A stretch of DNA of 64,000 nucleotides. Origin: Salminus brasiliensis (taxonomy: Eukaryota > Chordata > Actinopteri > Characiformes > Bryconidae). Positions 25,353 to 37,300 of this stretch are shown in pieces. The stretch spans positions 2,976,085 to 3,040,084 of the forward strand of contig NC_132901.1 of assembly GCF_030463535.1 (NCBI RefSeq), given 5' to 3'. The notes beneath the pieces are model-generated. The model made no database searches. It saw only the letters and a list, made by a program, of their open reading frames with translations, and had not been told where the DNA came from. How positions within the stretch are numbered: the stretch's first letter is position 1; every line of letters starts with the position of its first letter. The position numbers and the translations under genes were made by a program.

Positions 25353-28300
25353 GTGAGATCGGTGGTGAGTGCCTTCACATGGACATGCGTGGGCAACCCT
25401 GCGTTAGCTTTTAGTAGGCTCTCTGAGATTACATCAGAATGATTATTATTAGACACTATTATTGGACCATCAACTGTTCAGACTTTACAGCACAATCAAA
25501 CATTGTCAAAGTATTAGATTCTAGAACCTGGTCCTTAACTATTGCTACATCCTAAATTTACCTGGTCATTAGTGATTGATACATCTTAAAGTTGCCATTG
25601 TAACATCATATCTTGGTCATTAGCAACTGTTACATCATGATCAGATGCCATTCTTGCATTATCAAGCAATTGGATTCTAAAACTGGGACATGAGCTATTA
25701 AGCTGTTACATTACGAACTATGGCCAATGTGACATCAGAATCTGGTCATTAGTGATTGATCCATTATTAGGTTGCCATTGTGACATCAAAACTTGGTCAT
25801 TAGCGATTGTTTCATCACAGTCAGATGCCATTCTTGCCTTATCAAGTAATCAAATTCAAAAACCTGGTCATTAGCGATTGTTGCATCATGAACTGTTGCC
25901 ATTGTGACATCATAACCTGGTCATTAGTGATTGATACATCCTAAGGTTGTTATCCATTGTGATATCATTACTTGGTCCTTAGCAACTGTTTTATCCCAAT
26001 GCGACATCATTCTTGCATTATTCAGTAATTAAATTCTGGTCATTTGTGATTGTTACATCATGAACAATTTTAACTCGGTCATTAGGAAATGTTACATTAT
26101 AATCAGATGCCAATCTAGCATTATCAAGTAATTGAATAAAAAAACTGGTCATTAGTGGTTGTTACAGCATGAACTGTTGTCATTGTGGCATCATAACCAG
26201 GTGATTAGAGATTGCTACATTCTAAACTTGCCATTGTGACATCGTAACTTGGTCATTTGCAACTGTTACATTATAATTAGATGCCATTCTTGCATTAACA
26301 AGCAATTTGATTCTAAAACTGGGACATGAGCTATTGGTACATTATAAGCGGTTGCCATTGTGACATCATAACTTGGTCATTAGCAACCGTTTTATCCCAA
26401 TGCGGTACCATTCTTGCCTTATTAAGTAATTTAATTTAAAAAAAGGTCATTAGTGGTTGTTACATCATGATCAGATGCCATTCTTGCATTATCAAGCAAT
26501 TTGATTCTAAAACTGGGTCATTAACTATTGTTAAATTATAAACTGTTGTCATTGTGACATCATAACTTGGTCCTTAGCGATTGTTACATTATAAGGTTGC
26601 CATTGTGACATCACAACTTGATCATTAGCCATTGTTTATAATTGCAATCAATTTAAAGCAAAGGTCAACATTTGCATACTCACTCAATCCTGCCTAGGTC
26701 AACGATAAAAGCTTGTTTAGTGTCCTAATGAATATGATTGAAAGCATGTGAAGGTAGCTAGATTCTAGATCTTCACTGTACTCACACGTCAGACACTCCT
26801 TACTACCTACACATGAAATACTAGCCACTGTTCAAAGAGAAAAAGCACCTTTAGAGGTTCCTCCACAGTTTCAAACGGAAAAACCGCTAAAGCATATTTA
26901 CTAAAAGCCTGGAATGACGGTTATGGAACATGTGGCCTCAAGCTGGCTGGCCGACGATCAGGAGTAATCTCACTTATGCAGTGCAATGAGTAAAAAGAGC
27001 ATGCTCATCATTTAAAAAGTGAGTCACTCTGCAGTCTGCATATGTGAGAAACGCAGGTCCTGTGTGAACTTCAGTATTTTTCATTGCCTTATTGTCCAAT
27101 CACTTATCGTATCTCCTCTTATGGTGGCTAGACGGAGTTCACCTCAGTGCAAACGTATGGTTTCATCATGTACATACACAAATGCATGCACTCTTGCACA
27201 GGCATGTCTTATGCAAAAGTCTGGACACCCTTGTTCCAATGACATGTAGTAAACACAGCCTCTTTTTGTAATTTTTTGTAGCATCTAGACAGCTTTTAGT
27301 TCTTGTAGTTGGAATGTCTTCTTTGTTACAGAAGGCCTCTAGTTCTGAGATGTTCCTGGGGCGTCTTGCTGTGCAGCAGATTTTGAACAGCCCATGTTTA
27401 ATCAGCGTTTCTTAATTAACCCCATTTTCTACCCAAGCTGAAAAGCCGATTACCTGATCCCCATTAATGTGAACTCACCCCATCAGTAGCAATGCCATCA
27501 ACACTAGGAGGGTGAAGACTAGCACATGTCTCCTCCAATACATGCAAAGCCAGCCACCCCTTCTTTTAGAACTGCTGCTGAGGAAGGAAGGAAAGCGCCG
27601 GGTCCTCAGCTCTGATACAACAGCTAACAGACGCCTGTGCTGACCAACATCTCACTAGGAGTGATGTGGGGAGGAAGTGCCTTCAACCTACCCCTGAGAG
27701 AGCAAGACCAATTGTGCTTTCTCAAACTCTGGCTGCTGATGGCAGGTTTCATGTCCCAGGATTCAAACCAGCAAGCCTCAGATCATATTAGCAGAGGCTT
27801 AGTCCACTGGACCACTCAGAGCCACCATATTTGATGAATGTTAAGGCTCATTCATACTCCCTTTATGTTTGAACATTAATCTGACCCATGTCAGATTAAG
27901 GTGGGCTGTAACAACAGGGCCTATTTGGGAAGCCCACCTGGGTCCCAGTGAAAACACATGTGCAAACGCACTCAGAGCCCATGCCCACATGTAACCCACC
28001 TGGAACCCTCCTAGCCCACGTTCCACCCATGTGAGCACCCCATGAGCACATTGGCTGGGTAAATGAGCCTTCAGTTCAAAGTTTGAGAGTCTTTTGAGGG
28101 AATTTATAAATCTTACCAATTTGATTCAGTTGATGGTTCCCACTCAGGACTCAAGGTATGACTCAATGCCTTGTTAAAAAAATCAAAGCCTTTAGGGTGT
28201 CCAAACATTTGAATAGACCGCACTGAAGATTTAAAGTTTTATTTTATGAAGGCCGGAGTAACCGTGCATTAGGATTTGTTAAGCATAAAAGCTAAGCCTT

Positions 28301-31300
28301 CGAATTTTCTGGACTTTAACAGCTCATGCTGTAAGACATACAGACGCAATAAGACGGTAAAGTGGCGTAAAAGCAATAACCCTAAAACCCTAAGAGCTTG
28401 AAAATCTTCCAAGATGAATGTCTTCACCCTTTCTGTCTTGAGCAAAATACATACGCCTCACATGTCTGGACTGCAGCGGATCAATACACATGGTTTTCCG
28501 GTGGTTTCAGAGAAGGGCAGGAGAAGACTAGCAAACCTTTCTATCTAATATCTGGATCAATACTGAGGAGGGGACGAGGAATCGCAATGTGACAGAAGCT
28601 GTGTGAGAGAAACACAGACAAAACCACTGGCTCTGAGAAAAGGACGAATACTGCAATGCTAATGAAATGTGTGTTTTGCTAACGTTTGCGGTTCTCCTGA
28701 GGATTATTCAAAGAAAAGGTTCAGGAAAATAATCTAATTCACATAATTACCCACCTGCCCTAGATGTACCAACAATGATCAGACAAAACCTGCATGGTGT
28801 CCAAATTTTGTCTCTTTAGTTTTAAACTGAAGCTATGAGACTAACATAGCTAACACCAGGGGCCCTATTTTAGCGATCTTTAGGCAAGCCGTCAACCATG
28901 CACACCCCATCCATATCGTGATAGCTATGCCAACACTGTGGTATGATATATTTCTGATAAAATGGCCAATAAGTAGAAGTGGACACCCCTTCTAATGAAT
29001 GCATTAAGCTACTTTAAGGTGTGCAATTACACATACACAGCTTGTCTAGTCCCCGTAGAGAAGTTTTGCCAGAAGAATAGGACCCTCTGGAGCAGATAAA
29101 CATGAGCTTATTGGCACCATGCCTAATGCCAGGTATGGGTTAGAGGGGTATAAAGCCCCCCAGCAGCATTGAGCTGTGAGGCAGTGGAAGAACTGTGTTC
29201 TCCAGAATGATGGATGGTGCCCTTTCAATACTTTTGGGATGAGTTGGGGAGTTGGGGATGATGAGATGGGGTCATCCAGCATCCTGACCTCACTAACACT
29301 CTAGTCACTGAATGCAATCAAATCCTCACAGCAATGCTCTAAAATATAACCTAGTAGAAAGCCTTCTTCCCTGGACAGTAGAGACAGTTATTCCAACAGA
29401 AGCAGGAGAAACTCTTTTAATACCCTTGGATTCAGAAGACACAATGAATGAGCAGATGTCCCAATTCTTTTGTCCATATAGTGTACCTAATAAACTGGCA
29501 GCCCAGTGTATATACTATGTGCTAGTATAATGTATAATTGGAAATACTGGGGAAAAGTCCTGAAAATGATTCAGAAGCACAAGAGCTTGTCCTCCCCGCA
29601 GACAACTGAGCCTCAGGCCTGCACACCGAGCTAATGACAGCCATGGGTAATAACAGTGGGAATGAACCAGGACGACACACACCATCTACCTGCTGCCATC
29701 GTGCCCTTCAGCAAGGCATACATGCTCCGAAGGAGTGTGTCTGTCTGCAGACCATTCGTTTTTGTGTGAGAAAAGACCAAGTTACTATTGCAGATTTAAA
29801 GCAATAGCTCAGTCCAGAAGGGCTAACAGTTACTACTAGTTGGACTCACTGTTAGCAATGTTAGCATGGGTTTAGCCATGTTAGCCATGTGAGCAAGAGG
29901 TGGATATTTTGGGAAGCACATGAACAGTCAGTTCTTGTGCTGGAAGCAGGGAAAAAAGGGCAAGCTTAAGAATCTAGATGATCAAAACATCCAGACTGGG
30001 TCAGAACATCTTCAAAACATCAGGCAGGTCTTGTGGTGTGTTCCCAGTATGCAGTGGTCAGTACCTACCGAAAGTGCTCCAAGGAAGGACAACCGCTGAA
30101 CCAGCGTCAGGGTCATGGGCACTCAAGGCTCACTGATGCTAATGGAGGCCCCACCAACCTCACAACCTACAGAACTTTGTTTTGCTGGGTCAAGGGGATC
30201 AACATAATATTAGACATTATAGAGGTTTTAATGTTGTGGCTGATCATTGTACTTATCACTGATATGATCTTGTCTCTGTCTTTTCAAATCCAGTGTTGCA
30301 GATCCAGTTCCACTGTGTCCCCTTTGACCCCTGTGACCCTATGAGTTGGCGTGGCCTAGAAGATGGACAGATCTGTGAGGTGTACGAGAATTCAAGTAGG
30401 ACGGACCTCCCATGTGAGGCAGAGCCAAAAAAGAAAACAGGCAACCAGGACCAAGCAGAGAAGAGCTGGTTTGTGTGTGAGACTCAGAGTGACCTCCAGA
30501 GTCTCTACAACAACGCCTCACACTCAGGTGAGATACTGGGACACCTACTCATTGTTTCTAGTCTAACTGTCTCATCATTCCAGAGAACACAGTTCCTCCA
30601 CTGCTCCACAGCTCAATGCTGCGGACCTTATATATACCCCTCTAGCCCACGCCTGACAATAGGTTCATGCTTATCTGCTCCAGAGAGTCCTATTCTATTG
30701 GCAATACTTCTCAAAAGGAACCAGACAAGCTGTGTCAGCAATGGGTGCAGCTCAAAGTAGCTGAATGTATTCATTAGAAGGGGTGTCCACAAACTTTCAG
30801 TGTATCGCTGCACTTTCCTTTGGTTTTGAAGGCCTGTATGATGACTCTGGTATCTTTTCTTCCCTCAGAAGTGGACGTAGAGATGGCCTTGGAGCTTCTG
30901 GTCACAGACCACACTCTCCTGAATGTGACCGTGCATGGACATTTCAACCACAGTGCACTGCACATTCACAAACACCTGAACTTCACACTGATCGGATGCT
31001 GCACCAGGCCTCGAGGGAACTGCACATACCCAAACAAAGCCACATCGCCGCCAGGCCCACCCTCCCACAAACCAGTTACAGAACTCACCACTAAGCAATC
31101 GCATGGAGACTCCATCATATCTCCCCTGTGTCCGTCAAACAGAAGCCACTGCCTCTTTCGCTATGGAGGAAGCAACATCCTCAAAACACAAACGACAGGA
31201 GGTGAGATGTTTCTGATTATCAGATTAGATCTATTTAATTATGGTGCTCATGTCAGTTTATGCACCAAAACCAGTGCATATACACTGTATGTCCAAATGT

Positions 31301-34300
31301 TTGTGGACACCTCTCCTAATGAATGCATTCAGCTACTTTAAGTTGTGCATGAAAGATGTGCAACAGCTTGTCTGGTCCCTGTAGGGAAGTACTGCCAATA
31401 GAATAGGACTGTCTGGAGCAGATAAAGATATATGGACCTATTAGCACCATGCTGCCTAATGCAAGGTGTGGGCTAGTGAGGCATAAAGCCCCCCAGCATT
31501 GAGCTGTGGAGCAGTGGAAGAATTGTGTTCTCTGGAATGATGGATGGTGCGTCATCCAGTACTTTTGGATGGGATGAGTTAGGAGTTAGGGATAGTGAGG
31601 TAGGGTGGTGCAATCAAATCCTCACAGCAATGCACCTCCAAAATCTAGTAAAAAGCTTTTTTCCCTGGACAGTAAAAAGATCAGATCAACTCATGTTTAA
31701 TACCCTTCATTTAGAAAGAAACAGGTAATGAGCAGGTGTCCAAATACTTTTGTCCATGTAGTGTATGTGTAAGTAAATTATCTAGCAGCTGGAACACTGC
31801 TTATGACTTCGCTGTGAATGGGCGGAGCTATATGGCTATAGGCCAACAAGGCATATTCAATATATGTAAATTGGGTTTTGTGACATCATGTTTTTCCCTC
31901 AACCCCTTACCTGACCCAGTCTCCATTTATGTGCCACTCTGCTACCACACTGATAGAGGCATGTATTTGAACTTCAATGAGCTTGGCCTTGATAAAAGAC
32001 TTGTCAGGTCCAGTAGACGTCTGTCTTGGTTAAGCTCAACACTAGACAGGGAAATTCAATTCATGTTAACGTCAGGCTCAATGTGTGATGTATTATGAAT
32101 TATACAATAGATCATTTATAATAGATTCAGCATCCGGACCACCGTAAACCATAGATTCCTAGGTAACGAGGGATGTTCTTGTTACATTAGCGGAGGCTCT
32201 AATGTGGTCTGTTATCTGCACAACTTTATGAGGTCATAATGGGAACGTTATGAATGTTACGAGCTTCCATTTATTAAAAATGACATTTCATATATGACAT
32301 TTAGTCGTCATTTGGTAATTATGCTGTTTTTTTACTGTTTAGCACTAGCTAACTCTAACAGTTAATACAATACAAGGTAATGGATGGTTTGTTAACCATA
32401 GTTGAATGTCTGTTGAGGGAAAATACAGAGAGAAGCCTTGAAAAATGTCCAAGTGAGGACTGAAAAGTAATGTCTTATAGATGTTTACTGTAGTAGCAAA
32501 TTAGCAGTTCAGATGTCCACTGTACCATCTGTAAGGCCTTGTATAGCTTTGTAGTCTCTGTAAGGGAAGACTTTGGAGTCTGGCTTGACAATTCTTTATC
32601 AGTGTTTTTGGTGAATCTAATTAAAATATTAGATTAGCATTGTTAGCATTGTCCCAAGGTAGCATTGTTAGCATTACTAGTTGATAAGAACGCATTATTT
32701 TGTGAACCCAAACATCATGAAAAGACATCCACACATAGAAACTGATTTAAAAAGGTAAAAATAGACAGAAGTGCTGAAAAACTGTAGAACTCTACTGCTG
32801 TTACTACTGTTGATGTTCGGTGCGGCCATCTTGGATTTTGTCCTTGGGGTTGGTGAGGCTCTCCAATGACTTTCAGAGTAGGAAATCCCACATGCTGGGG
32901 TGTTAAAGGCCTTTGTCAAGAATTTGGGCCAAAAATGGATATGAAATCAAACAATGAAGTTCTCAGTGGAGACATATTTGGTGTTTAATTTTGAAGGTAC
33001 GAGGCTAATGTGGGGAGAGGGGCTGAATACCTTTATATGCAATTACTAATGAAGAGGATTAAGATAATGTACAATTCATTAACAGACGTCTGGAGTCAAC
33101 TGTTCACCTTTTATGACCAAAGCACGAGATATTCTGAGGGGCTCAAATCATCAAACCCCCCTCAGCTACATCTCTGGGCTAGCACTGCGAAAGTACTCAG
33201 CAGCAGCTGCAGCCATGAAGCTTGAATTCTGTCCATGTTTCTGTCCATTTCTACACACTCCTAGATGTCTATATACGAGTATGGCAGGCTGCATTTCCGT
33301 GGAAACAATACAATCCCATTGGTGAGCCAAAATAGGGGGATTTGTGCCATTAGCCGCCCTTGCTTTCAGCCCATGCAGTTCTCTGTTCGTGGTTCATTCA
33401 GAGCTTCAGACAATTCCGACCGGAGCTGAAATCGCTGATCGTGGCTCGAGACATTCAATAGCAATCCAGTCCTTCTTATCGTCTCTCTCTTTCTCCCTCT
33501 CGCTCGTCATCCTGCCTTATGAATCAAGTCTAAAGGTTAGCAGAGGCCATCTTTTATCCCGCCTATTGATTCTGGCAGGAGGGAAGATGGTGGCACTCTA
33601 TATTTCGACTTCACCACTGATAAATATATTACGGCAATATATCATTCCGCTCTGCTGCGAGCCGGCCTGCTTTACAACCACAAATCCCTGCAGAAGGTCC
33701 AGGCCGTCCAGGTCATTCAGAGTTATTAAGTTACCGTGGACCGGGTCACTCAGATCAGAGATAGGAGTGTTAATCACACTAGAGAAGAATTACTGATAGT
33801 GGACTGTTGTGTTGTTGACAGGGTGGTGGTGCTGGACTGAGTGGATCCTAAGTGTCCATCAGTAGAAATGGCCCGGTATTACTTGGGCCATGTGGTTTAA
33901 GGTTCTGGCAGCTGCAGTGTGAACAGTTAAAGTGAAATGTCACTGATTTTTCCAAATGTCGGAATAAATAAATGCTTGAGATATGATCAAAGTCTTTGAG
34001 AGGGGTTTGGTGTGAAACGCTCTATTTTAGAGAAACCTACCAGGTCTAAACTTGTTCACAGTGGTGGGGAATGGAACATTTTGTAAGTTTTATTTTTCCT
34101 TAAATAGTAAATGTGGACCAATATGGACCCTCTTGGGCCTCGTTAATCAAAATTCTACAAAGAATTTCTATAAATTTGTTTTTGATTCAGGATTCAGAAG
34201 AAAGTTGTTCTAAGAACAATGGGTGAACAAGGCCCAGTGGTAGCAGATGGCTAAAAGCTAAAGGCTACAAGCCACACGTCACTGGAGAGGCCTCCATATT

Positions 34301-37300
34301 GGCATATTGGCCTCACGTACCCCACCTTTCAACCAGCCAGATCTGTCCACTTGTGAAGGTCCCTCAACAAGTATGAGAACCACTGCTTAAACCCATCCTG
34401 TCTTCTTTGTCTCTGTGTTGTCAGTGAGGTGGTGGGGTTTCAGCACCACTGTGTGGTTGGCTCTGGTACTGATCGTGGTCCTGCTGGTCCTGCTGAGCGT
34501 CTGGGTTCAGGTCTACACCAGCCGAAGCTGTTTCCACAGTAAGTCTGCTAACTTCAGCCATTTCAATGCAGAAACAGTACTGCTGAGTCCATCTCCCTGA
34601 CTTCATTTCACACTTCATTTGAAGTGCTGTGTAGATTCTCAGCTCCTCATCTCTCGCTCTCTGGCTCTCTCTCTTTCTCTGTCACTCTGTAGAACAATCA
34701 GTGCGGGTTCCAGTCACTGCCCATCAGTCCACGAGGTTTTCCAAGCGAAGGGTGAAGTGTGAGTAATGCAAAAAGCACAGGCTTCGCTCTAACAGGCTGA
34801 TGGATGATCTGAGAACATCTCAGGTCTTATAACACCGTCCCTCAGTCAAGCTTTACCCAACAGGGGGTTTCCCAGCCAACATGCTCATGGGTGGAACGTG
34901 GGCTAAGGTGGATTCCAGGTGGGTTCCATGTGGGCGTGGGCTCTGAGTGGGTTTGTACATATTTCAGCCCACTTTAATCTCACATAGGTCCCATTTAGGC
35001 CCTGTATCCAGTGCACAACCCAGTTGGGGCCCATGCTTTACCCCTTCTAGTCCCATCACTGACCCTGGTGGGCATCCATATGTGGGGCCAACGTTGAACC
35101 TGAGAACAAAGCTTTCTGGTTTACAGTTGGGCTACCCATACAGGCCGCACATGGGCATGTAGGCTGGATAATTGTTACTGTACCTTTAAGACTGATATAT
35201 GTAAATGACCTCCATTCTGATTGGCTGCTGTGTATCGCGCCTCATTCACAAAGCAGTCCGACCCGAAACACTCTGTATAACTTCAGCATAAAAGGGCGGG
35301 GCTGAACTGATTTAGGATGGATGTAAATATACAATATGGACAGAAGTATTGGGACGGCTGTTGTCAGGTGTATTAAAAAAAATAGCTCATCCTGCTTTTG
35401 TCGGAATCTGGCACTTTGTCTTTACGTTTGACTTTGCTTACGTCTCAGACACTGAATCTGCTGGAATTTTGCCAAATGTATGAAATGTAATGCATTTAGG
35501 GTCATCATCAGTGCAGGGGGCCGTGTTAGTAATGTCCTGTAATTCTGCTGTCTTTCAGCTTTAGGCGATTTGCCCGATGTTGCCATCTCATTATGGAGCG
35601 CAGAAGGTACGTCCCGCGTGCTCGTCAGCTTGTGTTTGGTTTGTTGACAGCGTGGTGCAGAATGAGGGTAGTGGATCAGAACTTTCTTCATCCCTCTTTT
35701 GAAAAGTTTCACACTTTCCTCAGGGTGCTCAATTCCAGCTCTCTGAGCTCAAACAAATCAAATAAATAAATAAAGTCAATCTACCTTGAGGATTATCCGA
35801 AAGGAGGGCACAGTTTCTCTGTTCTCAGAACAACAGAAGCTTCGGAGAACAAAGGTTCTCTGAGGGCAGCGAGCACGAGTGTAAAACGTCTCTGTGGTTT
35901 GTGTGCAGATGAAGAGCTGTTCGTGGAGAAGACACAGGAGGATTACTCGAGAGGTAACTCACAGAAGAGACAGAAGAACGAAGCACGTCCAATTCTCCAC
36001 ACTTCTCTCCACTCTCTGTACCTCAGTGCTGGGCGTCGCTTTAATAAACAGTGCTGGTGTGAAGTTCAGATGGAAATGTTGGGGAAAACTTGGTTCTACA
36101 TGGGTCTGAAAGGGGTTCTTGGAGTCGTAGCACTGGTGGAATTGTTGTAGGGTCTGTATAGAACCCACTACAAGAACCATTTAAGCATACCTGTGGTTCT
36201 TCAAGTTGGCACGGTCTATAAGGAACCATTGCCTCTGCTAAAGAACCCTTAAGGAAGTGGAAGTACAAGTTTCAGGTGTTTCCAGTAAAGTGGCCACCAG
36301 TAAGTTGAAGTAAAAGGTGGGCATTTCCAGTAAAGTGGTCAGTGAGTGCAGGTAGATGATAGGTGTTTCTAATAAAGTGGCCAGGGAGTGGAAGTCCAAG
36401 TTGCAGGTGTTTCCAAGAAAGTGGCAGCTAGCGACTTGAGGTACAAGGTGTAAATGTTTGTGATCAACTGGCCAGTGAGTTGAAGTACAAGGGAGGTGTT
36501 TCTAATAAAGTGGCCAGTGAATGGACGTATAAACTGTGGGTGTTTCTAATGAAGTGGCCAGTGAGTGGAAGTACAAGTTTCAGGTGTTTCCAGTAAAGTG
36601 GCCACCAGTAAGTTGAAGTAAAAGGTGGGCATTTCCAGTGAAGTGGTCAGTGAGTGCAGGTAGATGATAGGTGTTTCTAATAAAGTGGCCAGCGAGTGGA
36701 GGTAGATGATAAGTGTGTCTCGTAAAGCGGCCAGTAGTTGGCTTAGGTCTGATTGGTTTGAACTGAAGTTTGGGTTCAGTAGAACTGCAGAGCTCTACAG
36801 TATTCTTCAGCTTTCAGTTCTTTCAGTGATCTGTTCTTATTTCCTCCCACAGAAAAGCTTCATCTGGTGTATCAAGAAATGTACAATCGAGGTAAGAGCG
36901 TAGCTGAACCCTCATACTGTAACTCACACTGCAGGTTGCAGAACCCCGTATGCAAGCTTGATGGGTTTGGACTGTGTTGCATTAGATTCCTCATATGTGA
37001 GATACGCTGCTTCATCAGGGCTGTATTACCTTACTGTTGCACATAAGCTGCCACTGCTGTAATAAACAGCTGTTTTCCTCTGTGTCTCCTTTATTTGGTT
37101 CACCAGGACTGTCCCCTATTCACGAGGCCTCTATAACAGGTAAGATGACATATCTCACACACCTGCTTAACTCTATGTAGACTATATGGACTATAAAAGT
37201 ATTGGGACACCTGCATCATTCATCCCTTCTTCTGAAATCAAGGGTATTAAAAGAGCTGATCCTGCTTTTGTTGGAGTAACTGTCTCTAATATCCAGGGAA

